Source: CAZSDW01 sp964605705
GTDB lineage: Bacteria; Fidelibacterota; UBA2242
Direction of reading: 5' to 3'
Length of the DNA stretch: 64,000 nucleotides
Assembly: GCA_964605705.1 (NCBI GenBank)
Contig: CAZSDW010000014.1
Location: forward strand, 1 to 64,000
The notes below the pieces were generated by a model that was given only the letters and a program-made list of their open reading frames with translations, was not told the origin of the DNA and did no database searches. The translations under genes and the position numbers were made by a program. Below are positions 9,945-19,426 of this stretch, in pieces. The stretch's first letter is position 1. Every line of letters begins with the position of its first letter.

Positions 9945-10592
9945 ATGCAAAAGATCATTCCGGTTCTGGTCGTTTTATTCCTTCTATGGGGTTGTGCGGC
10001 TCATCCAACCATTAGTCCCATACCTCTGGAAAAGGATGAAACAAGGACAGCAATTTGTTTTTCCTATGAAAATTTATTACCGGTTTTTGTTTATCGGAAA
10101 GGTCTTAGCGGGGTCAGTGATTTCGGTATCCGTATCGGCATCCCGATCTATGGTTCCGGCATTGATTATTCCCGGACCGTCTTTCAACGGGGTAACTTTT
10201 ATGACATTGTCAATTTTGCCTATTCGCTTTCGCCAAACTCCAGCTTTGATATGACCTATTACAGTGTTCACCGGTCCAGCCGGAAACCGGACAATGCCCG
10301 GTACAGCGGATTTCGCGCCATGTACATTCCAAACGGCATCAACGAGAATGAAAGTATTCGGGTCGGGGCGTTGATCGGATTCATGTTCAGAGACAGAATC
10401 GGTATTGAAATGGGGTATTTCCATGACCTGGATAAAGGACAGCCAATTGAAAAACTCTTTTCCATGGAACCGGAAGACAGCCCAAGGTACCCGGCGATTA
10501 CGGGCTTTGGTTTTCCATCGGAAAATTCCCGCTTGGTTGGACTCTCTTTGCAGCTTTCATTGAACACCACTCTTTTTCAGAAGAAAAAATAG
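9945..10592 (+). CDS. Putative lipoprotein of unknown function
   Basis: A 215-residue protein with a lipoprotein signal peptide: a hydrophobic stretch followed by LLWGC, so Cys17 would be the lipidated residue. The rest is rich in Gly, Tyr, Phe and alternating hydrophobic residues (FGIRIGIPIYGSGIDYSR, FMFRDRIGIEMGYF). That resembles short outer-membrane-associated beta-structured proteins. I do not recognise a family. It stands alone between a strong terminator and the htrA promoter region. The ATG at 9945 has no clear Shine-Dalgarno. Confidence 0.65.
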   Translation: MQKIIPVLVVLFLLWGCAAHPTISPIPLEKDETRTAICFSYENLLPVFVYRKGLSGVSDFGIRIGIPIYGSGIDYSRTVFQRGNFYDIVNFAYSLSPNSSFDMTYYSVHRSSRKPDNARYSGFRAMYIPNGINENESIRVGALIGFMFRDRIGIEMGYFHDLDKGQPIEKLFSMEPEDSPRYPAITGFGFPSENSRLVGLSLQLSLNTTLFQKKK

Positions 10593-10805
10593 ACTATTAA
10601 ACCCAATTTAAAATAACAATCACCCGTATTTTTCTTTAATTCTCCGCAGTTTTTGATAACCGGATGGTCATTAAAAGCTATCAGAAAATTTCAACCCTAT
10701 TAAACTTTTTTCCGCTGGAAGAGTCTAAAGACTGTTGAATTTTTGGAAACTTTAGTTGTTTCGTTTAGTTAAACGGATTGAAACTTGACAGGAGGAACAG
10801 AGAAA

Positions 10806-12326
10806 ATGAATCGGAAACCTATATTGTTAATAACCGGCGCTGTACTGCTGATGCTAATGGGAATTTTTATTGGACAGCAGTATCTGCGCATGACACCTGA
10901 ACGGGTGGTATTATATGAAGCTGCGCAGAAAGCGCCAAATACTGACACATTCAGACATGCTTCCTACACGGCAGGTGACAATTCCCAATTGCCATCCATT
11001 CTGGATTTGAATGAAGCCTTTGTGAATATTGCCGAAACAGTCAATCCCTCGGTGGTGACAATCATTACCGAAAAGGTCGTTAAAATGCGCGGTAACCAGA
11101 TTTTTCCCGGGATGGATGATGATCTGTTTTATCGCTTTTTTGGTGTTCCACCGGAGACCGAACGGCGTGGCACGGCGCTGGGCTCCGGCGTTATTGTCGA
11201 TAAAAAAGGTTATATACTGACCAACAATCATGTTGTCGAGCAAGGCACTGAGATTCTGGTCAGATTAATTGATAACCGTGAATTCAAGGCGGAAATCATT
11301 GGCACTGATCCGAAGAGTGATCTGGCGGTGATCAAGATTAAAGCCGATGGACTGACACCGATCGTTCTGGGAGATTCAGATATTTTAAGAATTGGTGAAT
11401 GGGTACTGGCGATCGGCTCGCCATTTTCTGATAATCTTGATCATACAGTGACAGCCGGAATTGTCAGCGCCAAGGGGCGCAGTAATATTATTAATTCAGG
11501 AAATTATGAAAGTTTTATCCAGACGGATGCTGCTATTAATCCGGGCAACAGTGGCGGTGCCCTGGTCAATGCCCATGGTGAACTGGTCGGAATTAATACG
11601 GCGATTGCAACCAATGGCGGAGCCGGTAACCTCGGAATTGGTTTTGCAATTCCGGTCAATCTGGCTAAAAAGGTATTGACCGATTTGATTGAACATGGCA
11701 AAGTGATTCGTGCCTGGTTGGGAGTCTCTATTCAAAATATTGATGATCGGACTGCCAAAGCAATGAAGCTGGAAGATCGTTTTGGCGTCCTGATTGGCAG
11801 TGTTGTGGATGATGGTCCGGCTAAGAAAGCCGGCATTCAGGTTGGCGACGTCATTATTGAATTTGATGGGGTCAAAATCAAGAATAGCAGTCATCTCCAG
11901 ATTCTGGTTTCTAATTCCGAAGTGGGCAAAGAAAAAGAAGTTCTCGTGCTGAGAGGGAAAAAGGAGAAAGTGTTCAAGGTTAAACTCGAGGAACTGCCCG
12001 GTAATCTCAGCGGTGTTTCAACTCTGTCTTCAACGGATTCAACCTCAAAACTCGGGCTAACAGTGGAAACATTGACTTCTGATCTTGCCCGTCAGTATGG
12101 ACTTAACAGAGATGAAAAAGGGGTGGTCGTGACGGCTATTGACCGAAACAGCGAGGCAGCTCAATCGCTCCGTCCCGGTGATCTGATCCAGCGAATTGGA
12201 GAACATGGAATTAAGAATATTGACGATTATAATGGAGCCCTTAAAGAATCTGCCGGAGAATACATCCTGGTGTTGGTCAAGCGAAAAGACGCAACGTTTT
12301 TTGTGACGCTAAAAATAGAAGACTAA
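10806..12326 (+). CDS. degP: DegP/HtrA-type periplasmic serine protease
   Basis: Envelope quality-control protease (S1C family). I start it at ATG 10806 (506 residues, MNRKPILL) because GGAGG lies about 10 nt upstream; an in-frame TTG at 10785 precedes that ribosome site and is rejected. An N-terminal hydrophobic segment (about residues 5-22) acts as a signal or anchor. The trypsin-like domain carries the triad His141 (TNNHVV), Asp near 171 (DLAVIKI) and Ser249 (NPGNSGGAL). Two PDZ domains follow, near residues 290-385 and 415-500. The gene is monocistronic and is followed by a 12-bp perfect hairpin. DegQ- or DegS-like naming would be equally possible. Confidence 0.95.
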   Translation: MNRKPILLITGAVLLMLMGIFIGQQYLRMTPERVVLYEAAQKAPNTDTFRHASYTAGDNSQLPSILDLNEAFVNIAETVNPSVVTIITEKVVKMRGNQIFPGMDDDLFYRFFGVPPETERRGTALGSGVIVDKKGYILTNNHVVEQGTEILVRLIDNREFKAEIIGTDPKSDLAVIKIKADGLTPIVLGDSDILRIGEWVLAIGSPFSDNLDHTVTAGIVSAKGRSNIINSGNYESFIQTDAAINPGNSGGALVNAHGELVGINTAIATNGGAGNLGIGFAIPVNLAKKVLTDLIEHGKVIRAWLGVSIQNIDDRTAKAMKLEDRFGVLIGSVVDDGPAKKAGIQVGDVIIEFDGVKIKNSSHLQILVSNSEVGKEKEVLVLRGKKEKVFKVKLEELPGNLSGVSTLSSTDSTSKLGLTVETLTSDLARQYGLNRDEKGVVVTAIDRNSEAAQSLRPGDLIQRIGEHGIKNIDDYNGALKESAGEYILVLVKRKDATFFVTLKIED

Positions 12327-12348
12327 GAAAATATCAACAAACAGCACG

Positions 12349-12381
12349 GAAACAGGCTTCCTGATCGGTGAAGCCTGTTTC
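12349..12381 (+). terminator. Probable transcription terminator hairpin
   Basis: Perfect 12-bp inverted repeat GAAACAGGCTTC / GAAGCCTGTTTC with a 9-nt loop, 22 nt after the htrA stop. The following T-run is weak (GATTTATCC), so termination efficiency is uncertain. Confidence 0.7.
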
Positions 12382-12453
12382 GATTTATCCGTTACAAATA
12401 CCCGGTATTTTGGTTGATTTTTTTAAGCGTCTGATCTAAATTCCACGGTCATA

Positions 12454-13326
12454 ATGAAAGGTGAAATGAAAGCAAAATTAGGAATTATTGGAGGTACCGG
12501 ATTTTACGATCTGGTTGGTTTGAATGGACACAGAAAGGTATCGCTGGACACTCCTTACGGGAAGCCGTCCGACGATTTCATTATCGGCGAAAAAAACGAT
12601 AGAGAAGTAATCTTTATTCCCCGGCATGGACATGGACATACTATTTTGCCCGGGAATATTAATTACCGGGCGAATATCTATGGTATGAAAAAGCTGGGTG
12701 TAACTCATGTGATTGCCATCTCTGCCGTCGGTAGTTTTAAAAAGGAAATTGAGCCGGGCTCGATTGTATTTATCGATCAGTATTTTGACCGGACAAAAGA
12801 CCATGTTCACGACACATTTTTTGATAAAGATGCGGTTGTGCATATTTCCTTTGGCGATCCGATTTGTAATTGTATCCACGGGCAACTGGTTGCCATTGCG
12901 GAGGAATTAAAACTCGATTATTATGACACGGGAACATATGTTAATATCCAGGGACCGGCATTTTCCACCAGAGCCGAATCGCAACTCTATCGGTCATGGG
13001 GCATGTCCGTTGTTGGGATGACGAATCTTCATGAAGCCCGACTCTGCCGGGAAGCCGAGCTGCATTTTGCTGCCATTGCCCAGGTGACCGATTATGACAG
13101 CTGGAAAGGAGAAGCGGTTGATGTTGCCGCGATTATGGCAAATATCGGCAAAGCGACGGAAAGCGCCGGCAGGGTGATTACCCGCTATATTGAACAGTTT
13201 CCCTTTGCCGAATGCCGGTGTGATTGTCAGCATTCCCTGGAAAATTCCATTATCTCCGATATCAATCAGCTGAAACCGGAATTGAAAGAACGCTATAATC
13301 TGTTGTTGAATAAATATTTTAATTGA
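12454..13326 (+). CDS. mtnP: S-methyl-5'-thioadenosine phosphorylase (MTAP/PNP family)
   Basis: Phosphorolysis of methylthioadenosine in methionine and purine salvage. The 290-residue length and motifs fit the family: IGIIGGTGF-like N-terminus (LGIIGGTGFYD), a phosphate-binding RHGHGH segment, ISAVGSFK, and the substrate loop GMTNLHEARLCREAE. Starts at 12454 and 12466 are both possible; AAGGTGA sits between them and slightly favours 12466 (MKAKLGIIGG). The enzyme could also act on inosine or guanosine, because the MTAP/PNP split depends on a few residues I cannot verify. metK, whose product feeds this salvage route through SAM, lies 8 kb downstream in the same orientation. Confidence 0.88.
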   Translation: MKGEMKAKLGIIGGTGFYDLVGLNGHRKVSLDTPYGKPSDDFIIGEKNDREVIFIPRHGHGHTILPGNINYRANIYGMKKLGVTHVIAISAVGSFKKEIEPGSIVFIDQYFDRTKDHVHDTFFDKDAVVHISFGDPICNCIHGQLVAIAEELKLDYYDTGTYVNIQGPAFSTRAESQLYRSWGMSVVGMTNLHEARLCREAELHFAAIAQVTDYDSWKGEAVDVAAIMANIGKATESAGRVITRYIEQFPFAECRCDCQHSLENSIISDINQLKPELKERYNLLLNKYFN

Positions 13327-13407
13327 ACTTGTTGATGAATTTATTAAACTATCGCTCCTGTTTGATATTGATGAATTGTATTAAATCCCTTGAGGAGGTC
13401 TGAACTG

Positions 13408-16400
13408 GTGATAAAAAAGGTTCCTGCCGCGGTAGATTTTATAGCTCTTGAACACGAAATGCTGGACTTTTGGGAGAATGACCAGATATTTAAACGATTA
13501 GTTGAAAAAAACGCGAATGGTCCGAAATGGTCGTTTATCGACGGACCGATAACGGCAAATAATCCGATGGGAGTTCATCACGCCTGGGGCAGGACCTATA
13601 AAGATGTGTTTCAACGCTATAAAGCCATGAACGGTTTTCAGACGCGGTATCAGAACGGTTTTGACTGCCAGGGTTTGTGGGTTGAAGTGGAAGTGGAGAA
13701 AGAACTGGGCTTCAAATCCAAGACCGACATTGAAGCCTACGGCATCGAGAAATTTGTCAATAAATGCAAAGAACGGGTTTACAAATATTCTAAAATCCAG
13801 ACCGAACAATCGATTCGTCTCGGTTTCTGGATGGACTGGGATAATTCCTATTATACCATGTCCGATGAAAATAATTATACCATCTGGCTGTTCCTGAAAA
13901 AATGTCATGAAAACGGCTGGATTTATAAAGGGCACGACGTCATGCCCTGGTGTACGCGCTGTGGGGCGGCATTATCAGAACATGAGATCGCCACCGAAGG
14001 ATACCAGGAAATGACCCACACCAGTATCACCGTTCGTTTTCCTCTGGATTGTCGTGACAGTGAGTATTTGCTGGTCTGGACAACGACACCATGGACACTG
14101 ACTTCCAATACTGCTGCGGCAGTTCATCCGGATAAATCCTATGTCAAAGTCAAACAGGGACAAAATATTTATTACCTGATCGATGGTCGTCAGGACGAGG
14201 TGATTAGCGGCGAGTTCACTATTCTTGACACGATCGCCGGCAAGGAGATGCTGGGCTGGACCTATCGGGGTCCGTTTGATGAATTGCCAATCCAGAAAGG
14301 CGTCAAGCATGTCGTTATTGCCTGGGAAGAGATCAGTGAAAGCGAAGGAACCGGTATCGTCCACATTGCACCCGGTTGCGGTCAGGAAGACCATGAGCTC
14401 AGCAAAGAATTTGATTTGAGTGTTATTGCACCTCTGGATGAATTTGGTAATTATATTGAAGGTTTCGACTGGCTATCCGGCAGGAATGTCACCGGTGTCA
14501 ATAAAGATATTTTCAGGAATCTTGACGAAAAAGGCTTTAAATACCGTGTCGATCAATATACGCACCGCTATCCGATCTGCTGGCGGCATGGTACCGAGTT
14601 GGTGTTTCGTCTGGTAGATGAATGGTTCATCGCTATGGATGGCGTCCGCCAGGCAATGATGGATGTGACCTGCAAGATTCGCTGGATTCCGGAGTATGGT
14701 CTGCAGCACGAGCTGGACTGGTTGAAAAACATGCACGACTGGATGATCTCCAAGAAACGCTACTGGGGTCTGGCTCTGCCGATTTATGAGTGTAAATCCT
14801 GTGGTAAAATTACAATCATCGGCAGCAAAACGGAGCTTGAAGAACGGGCGATTGAAGGCTGGGATGAATTCAAAGGCAATTCCCCGCATCGCCCCTGGGT
14901 GGATGCCGTGAAAATTAAATGTGATCAATGTGGAGAGAAAGTTGCCCGGGTTGAGGATGTGGGGAATCCCTGGCTGGATGCCGGAATTGTACCTTATTCA
15001 ACCCTGCACTATACCACGGATCATGACTATTGGAAAACCTGGTTCCCCGCAGAATTTATCTGCGAAAGCCTGCCCGGGCAATTCCGCAACTGGTTCTATT
15101 CATTACTGGCAATGAGTACGGTGCTGGAAAATGCCGAACCTTTTCAAACCATTTTGGGCTATGCCCTGGTGAAGGATGAAAAGGGTATGGATATGCATAA
15201 AAGCGCCGGGAACGCCATCTGGTTTGATGATGCTGCCGAAAAGATGGGGGTCGATGTCATGCGCTGGATGTACGTGGACCACAACCCGGTGAACAACCTG
15301 AACTTCGGCTATAATATCGCCAAGGATTTCCGCAAGCAGATGATTACCTTGTGGAATTCCTATTCCTTTTTTGCCACCTATGCCGGGCTGGATAATTTTA
15401 CACCCGATGACCATAAAGTTGCCTATGACCAGCTGTCCGAACTGGATCGTTGGTTGCTGGCGCACCTGAATCTCCTGATCAAAGAAGTTCGGGAGAAATT
15501 TGATAATTTTGCACCCGGCAGAGCGATGAAACTTATCGATGAATTTCTGGAAGTTCTTTCCAACTGGTACATTCGCCGCAGTCGTCGCCGTTTCTGGAAA
15601 TCTGAAGATGATTCCGATAAATGGGGTGCTTATCAGACCCTTTACCAGGCACTGAAAAATTTGATCCAGATTTTGGCACCGGTCATTCCTTTTGTTACAG
15701 ACGCGATTTATCAGAATCTCGTCCGGGAACTGGAACCGGATGCGCCGATCAGTATTCACCTCTCTGAATACCCGGTCTGTGATGAATCCCGAATTGACCA
15801 GACGCTGATCCAGCGTATTGATGCAATTATCAAGGTGGTCAGCATGGGACGTGCTGCCCGGAATAAAGCCAACCTGAAAGTCCGTCAACCGCTGGAAAAA
15901 GTCTTCATCAAATTACCGGGTGATCTGTCTGCTGAAGCACTGGCTGATCTGACTGACCAGATACTGGAAGAATTGAATATCAAGTCGCTGGAATTTATCC
16001 GGAATGACAGTGACCTTGCCAGCTACGTTATCAAACCAAATCTTGCGATTCTGGGTGCCAAATATGGAAAATCGGTGGGTGAGGTTCGTAAAGCTATAAT
16101 GAATTTAGTTCCTGGTGAAACCGCCCAAATACTTGAAAAAGGCGGTGCGGTCGAAATTCAGCTTGCTACTGAAAAAGTATTCCTGACAGCGGAAGATTTA
16201 ATTGTCGAGCGCCAGGATGCCGATGGACGATCGGTTGTTTTTGAACCGGATTATACCGTTGCAATCGATACAAAGATCACCGATGAACTTAGAAAAGAAG
16301 GTTATGTCCGTGATCTAATCCGTCAGGTTCAGACATTGCGAAAGGACGCTGATTTTAAAGTGGAAGACCGGATAACCGTGACCATTGAGACCAATGAGCA

Positions 16401-16551
16401 GGTGACAAACGCGCTGGATCAGTTCATGGATTATTTTAAGCGGGAAACTTTGGCGCTGACAGTTGAATATCTCTTTAAACCTGGCGAGATTGAAAAAGAT
16501 TTTACGATCGATGATAATAAAGTTCGTGTTTCTATCACCCGCAATAAGTAA
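13408..16551 (+). CDS. ileS: Isoleucine--tRNA ligase with variant class I signatures
   Basis: Charges tRNA-Ile in the cytoplasm. GTG at 13408 is preferred (1047 residues), since GAGGAGG ends 8-9 nt upstream; an in-frame TTG at 13390 is upstream of the ribosome site. The Rossmann core, editing domain (VWTTTPWTLTSNTA), zinc-type CxxC pairs (CTRC; CKSC and CDQC) and C-terminal anticodon-binding region are all present. The class I signatures are not canonical: the HIGH position reads GVHH (residues 55-58, within PMGVHHAWGRT) and the KMSKS position reads DMHKS (595-599, within DMHKSAGN). I recall a subgroup of bacterial IleS sharing this form, so it is probably a functional variant. No T-box leader is present in the 81-nt upstream gap. 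Confidence 0.93.
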   Translation: MIKKVPAAVDFIALEHEMLDFWENDQIFKRLVEKNANGPKWSFIDGPITANNPMGVHHAWGRTYKDVFQRYKAMNGFQTRYQNGFDCQGLWVEVEVEKELGFKSKTDIEAYGIEKFVNKCKERVYKYSKIQTEQSIRLGFWMDWDNSYYTMSDENNYTIWLFLKKCHENGWIYKGHDVMPWCTRCGAALSEHEIATEGYQEMTHTSITVRFPLDCRDSEYLLVWTTTPWTLTSNTAAAVHPDKSYVKVKQGQNIYYLIDGRQDEVISGEFTILDTIAGKEMLGWTYRGPFDELPIQKGVKHVVIAWEEISESEGTGIVHIAPGCGQEDHELSKEFDLSVIAPLDEFGNYIEGFDWLSGRNVTGVNKDIFRNLDEKGFKYRVDQYTHRYPICWRHGTELVFRLVDEWFIAMDGVRQAMMDVTCKIRWIPEYGLQHELDWLKNMHDWMISKKRYWGLALPIYECKSCGKITIIGSKTELEERAIEGWDEFKGNSPHRPWVDAVKIKCDQCGEKVARVEDVGNPWLDAGIVPYSTLHYTTDHDYWKTWFPAEFICESLPGQFRNWFYSLLAMSTVLENAEPFQTILGYALVKDEKGMDMHKSAGNAIWFDDAAEKMGVDVMRWMYVDHNPVNNLNFGYNIAKDFRKQMITLWNSYSFFATYAGLDNFTPDDHKVAYDQLSELDRWLLAHLNLLIKEVREKFDNFAPGRAMKLIDEFLEVLSNWYIRRSRRRFWKSEDDSDKWGAYQTLYQALKNLIQILAPVIPFVTDAIYQNLVRELEPDAPISIHLSEYPVCDESRIDQTLIQRIDAIIKVVSMGRAARNKANLKVRQPLEKVFIKLPGDLSAEALADLTDQILEELNIKSLEFIRNDSDLASYVIKPNLAILGAKYGKSVGEVRKAIMNLVPGETAQILEKGGAVEIQLATEKVFLTAEDLIVERQDADGRSVVFEPDYTVAIDTKITDELRKEGYVRDLIRQVQTLRKDADFKVEDRITVTIETNEQVTNALDQFMDYFKRETLALTVEYLFKPGEIEKDFTIDDNKVRVSITRNK

Positions 16552-16573
16552 ATTCCATTAGGAGAAGGAAATA

Positions 16574-16966
16574 ATGGCTGCAAAAACAAGTAAGAAGAAG
16601 TGGACTTCAGAAGAGTTGGACTATTTCAAAAACTTGATTCTGAAAAAGCGTGAAGATAGCTTAAAGGAAATTAAGCGTCTCGAAACGATTGCCATGAATG
16701 ATGACAACCTTCAGGGAAATACAACCTTAGATTCCACCTATGCTTATCATATGGCGGATGTCGGAACTGATTCTCAGGAACGTGAAAAAGCATTTCTGTG
16801 GTTATCTCGGGAAAATAAACTACTGTCTCATATGAACACTGCCCTCGACCGGCTGAAACATGGTGAATATGGCGTTTGCATTGAATGCGGTGAACTGATT
16901 CCCAAAGAGCGGCTGGAAGAGGTACCCCATACCCAGCATTGCGTCAGGTGTAAAACCAAAAAATAA
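16574..16966 (+). CDS. TraR/DksA-family zinc-finger regulator
   Basis: A 130-residue protein with a central coiled-coil region and a C-terminal DksA-type zinc finger (CIECGELIPKERL...CVRCK). Such proteins enter the RNA polymerase secondary channel and modulate initiation, often together with ppGpp. The acidic tip is less clear than in E. coli DksA, so partial equivalence is inference. AGGAGAAGG precedes the ATG, and the gene begins 22 nt after ileS, suggesting co-transcription. A 7-bp hairpin with a bulge (16970-16989) after the stop may be a weak terminator. In many genomes lspA lies beside this gene; it is not seen here. Confidence 0.88.
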   Translation: MAAKTSKKKWTSEELDYFKNLILKKREDSLKEIKRLETIAMNDDNLQGNTTLDSTYAYHMADVGTDSQEREKAFLWLSRENKLLSHMNTALDRLKHGEYGVCIECGELIPKERLEEVPHTQHCVRCKTKK

Positions 16967-17225
16967 TTAATCGTGTGGATTACCACGATCAAATTTCAAC
17001 TCAATCCAAATAATAACAATAACACGATGGAATATTAGTGCGGAATTTTGTATTTTGTAATGTGAAGCGAAATTCCAAATAAACATTCTCAGCACAAGGA
17101 TAATAAATCAGTTTCAATACCTTTGCTATCACTGTTAGTTAAGTAAAATAATGGCACAAAACCTGTTCAGGAAACCTGATTTTGGCGATATTATATAAAC
17201 CGATTTGGAAATTAGTCTTTCCCCA

Positions 17226-18209
17226 ATGAAGCTGGATAAAGTTGAAAATTTGATCACGATCAATGTTCATGACCGACTTGCATCCAGGCTGGATGCCTTT
17301 CTCGCGGGAGAACTGGAAAACCTGTCACGGTCAAAAATTCACGCATTGATTCGGAGTGGAAATATTACCGTAAATCACACGGTAGTAAAACCCAGTCACC
17401 GGCTTGTGTCCGGGGACATTGTTTCTGTTCAACTGCCGGAGCCAGAGCCGCTGGCGCTATCGGCGGAAGCAATGCCGCTGGATATTATTTACGAAGATGA
17501 GGACTATTTTGCGGTGAATAAACCGAAAGGGCTGGTGGTGCATCCGGGAGCCGGGAATTTTCGTGGCACACTTGTCGCCGGTCTGTTGAATTATACCCGG
17601 CAGCTGAGTTCGGTTGGCGGAGACTTGCGTCCCGGTTTGGTTCATCGGCTCGATAAGGATACGACCGGTGTCCTGGTTGTCGCCAAGACAGATGAAGCTC
17701 ACTGGAAATTGGGAAAATTGTTTGCGGATCGTCAGGTCTATAAAGAATACCGGGCATTGGTTTGGGGTGTTCCGCACCCCGCGGAAGGTATTATCGAAAA
17801 ATCCATCGGACGGAATCAGCGGGATCGAAAGATTTTCACGATCAGCAGTCGTGGTAAACCTGCGCGCAGCCGATATACACTGCTGAAAGATTTCGGAATC
17901 ATGTCGCTGGTAAAAGTAATCCTGGAAACCGGTCGTACCCATCAGATTCGGGTACACATGAAACATATCGGTCACCCGGTCGTTGGTGATAATATGTACG
18001 GTTACAAAAACAGTCCGCATCTGCTGGAGTCTTTTTCAAAAAAACACCTGGATATCGGCAAGCAGGTAATCGCTCGGGTGGACCGGCAGATGCTGCATGC
18101 CTATTGTCTGAAATTTATTCATCCCTTTACCGGGAAAGAGATTGAAATAATTGCGCCAATCCCGGCGGATATACTTGAGATTGAGACAATTTTAACCGGC
18201 GTAAGTTAA
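17226..18209 (+). CDS. rluD: RluA-family pseudouridine synthase (RluD-like)
   Basis: Isomerises specific uridines of 23S rRNA to pseudouridine. An N-terminal S4 RNA-binding domain (ASRLDAFLAGELENLSRSKI...) precedes the catalytic domain with HRLDKDTTGVLVVAKT, whose Asp is the nucleophile. RTHQIRVHMKHIGHPVVGD completes the family signature. I use ATG 17226 (MKLDKVENL); an in-frame TTG at 17205 is the alternative, and neither has a good Shine-Dalgarno. The TAA stop shares a base with the next gene's ATG (TAATG), indicating coupling to the recombinase. Rlu subtype (D versus others) is not certain. Confidence 0.92.
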   Translation: MKLDKVENLITINVHDRLASRLDAFLAGELENLSRSKIHALIRSGNITVNHTVVKPSHRLVSGDIVSVQLPEPEPLALSAEAMPLDIIYEDEDYFAVNKPKGLVVHPGAGNFRGTLVAGLLNYTRQLSSVGGDLRPGLVHRLDKDTTGVLVVAKTDEAHWKLGKLFADRQVYKEYRALVWGVPHPAEGIIEKSIGRNQRDRKIFTISSRGKPARSRYTLLKDFGIMSLVKVILETGRTHQIRVHMKHIGHPVVGDNMYGYKNSPHLLESFSKKHLDIGKQVIARVDRQMLHAYCLKFIHPFTGKEIEIIAPIPADILEIETILTGVS

Positions 18210-19117
18210 TGTCCGTGACAGACGAATCGATTCAGCAGTTTTTAAGATATTTAAAGCAGGAACGGGGCTATTCGGATTATACGATCGATGCCTATGGACG
18301 GGACCTGAACCAGTTTGTCAATTTTTATTCCGAATATGCCAACAGTGTTCCGCTGGATATATCCAGGGTAAACCGACTCGGGGTTCGGCATTATTTGGGA
18401 ATGCTTTCGGAGAATGGTCTGGAAATGAGTTCAATAACCCGCAAACTGGCGTCTCTGAAGTCGTTTTTCAAATATCTGATTCGTCAGGGCGAAGTTGACA
18501 GCAGCCCGGTTGCAATGGTGCGATCGCCCAAAACATCGAAAAAATTGCCTGTAACTATTTCCGAGGAACAGATATCACAATTAATAGATACAATGGCGCA
18601 TGATGATTTTATCAGCATCAGGAATAAAGCGATTCTGGAACTGTTTTACAGTACCGGGATTCGGCTGGGTGAATTGATCGGCTTGAATCATGGCGATATA
18701 AATTATAGCCGATTGACGATGCGGGTATTTGGCAAAGGTTCAAAAGAGCGCATTATCCCATTCGGACAGCGTGCCGAAAGAACCTTAAATCAATATTTGA
18801 AAAAACGGCGGGAAGAATTTGGAAGGGTTCTCCTAGAATCGCCCCTTTTCATCAGCATTCGGGATAGGCGAATTTCACGCCCCACGGTTCAAAAAATGGT
18901 GACTGGTATCCTCCAGACGGTTTCCGAGCAGAAGCATCTCAGCCCGCATGTATTGCGACATTCCTTTGCATCGCACCTGCTTGATCATGGCGCCGACCTG
19001 AATGCCGTCAAGGATTTGCTGGGTCATAACAGTTTAGCGACCACGCAACTCTATACCCATATCAAAATAGAAAAAATGAAGGAGGTTTATAAACAAGCTC
19101 ATCCCCATGCTGATTAA
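18209..19117 (+). CDS. xerC: Tyrosine recombinase XerC/XerD
   Basis: Site-specific recombinase of the Xer type, expected to resolve chromosome dimers at dif. The 302-residue length is typical. An N-terminal SAM-like core-binding domain (about residues 5-90) is followed by the catalytic domain with the active-site set: Arg in STGIRLGELIGL, Lys in GKGSKERIIPF, HVLRHSFASHLL (HxxR), and LGHNSLATTQLYTH with the final His and nucleophilic Tyr. It overlaps the rluD-like gene by one base and sits 21 nt before hpf. Only one Xer gene is visible in the window, so XerC versus XerD cannot be decided; no dif site was identified. Confidence 0.92.
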   Translation: MSVTDESIQQFLRYLKQERGYSDYTIDAYGRDLNQFVNFYSEYANSVPLDISRVNRLGVRHYLGMLSENGLEMSSITRKLASLKSFFKYLIRQGEVDSSPVAMVRSPKTSKKLPVTISEEQISQLIDTMAHDDFISIRNKAILELFYSTGIRLGELIGLNHGDINYSRLTMRVFGKGSKERIIPFGQRAERTLNQYLKKRREEFGRVLLESPLFISIRDRRISRPTVQKMVTGILQTVSEQKHLSPHVLRHSFASHLLDHGADLNAVKDLLGHNSLATTQLYTHIKIEKMKEVYKQAHPHAD

Positions 19118-19138
19118 CATTTTAACAAGGAGTATTTT

Positions 19139-19426
19139 ATGAACATTGAACTCACATCGAGACATTATGAAGCATCTGCCAAAGTCAGAGAGTATGCCAG
19201 GGAAGAATTAGAGAAATTAAATAAATATGATCACTTCGTATCATCCTGTCGGGTTATTCTCGAAAAATCCAAAGAGGGTGAGGTAGTTGAAATTTATATA
19301 CATGTTTCCGGTAAAGACCTTGTCTGTTCGGAGTCCAGTGACGATATTATCAAATCGATTGATCTGGCTGTCGAAAATATGGCGAGACAGCTGAGACGTT
19401 TTAAAGAAAAGAGGTATGCCCACTGA
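19139..19426 (+). CDS. hpf: Ribosome hibernation promoting factor, short form (HPF/RaiA)
   Basis: A 95-residue protein that fits the short HPF/YfiA class: MNIELTSRHYEASAKVREYA followed by the beta-alpha-beta-beta-beta-alpha pattern ending in a basic helix (QLRRFKEKRYAH). It binds the decoding region of 30S subunits and inactivates ribosomes in slow growth. AAGGAG lies upstream of the ATG. Its TGA overlaps the hprK ATG (TGATG). The neighbourhood with hprK echoes the stationary-phase/PTS-linked clusters of many Gram-negative bacteria, although rpoN and ptsN are not seen here. Confidence 0.93.
   Translation: MNIELTSRHYEASAKVREYAREELEKLNKYDHFVSSCRVILEKSKEGEVVEIYIHVSGKDLVCSESSDDIIKSIDLAVENMARQLRRFKEKRYAH

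Noticed and set aside
10785..10805. TTG start for the HtrA gene
   Set aside because: The strong GGAGG site lies between this TTG and ATG 10806, so translation should begin at the ATG.
13327..13407. T-box leader before ileS
   Set aside because: 81 nt is too short, and neither the T-box sequence nor a terminator is present.
13390..13407. TTG start for ileS
   Set aside because: The ribosome site GAGGAGG is downstream of the TTG; GTG 13408 is correctly spaced.
16967..17225. Possible missed lspA or tRNA between the dksA-like and rluD-like genes
   Set aside because: The 259-nt gap is AT-rich with stops in all frames and no cloverleaf; only a weak hairpin at 16970-16989.
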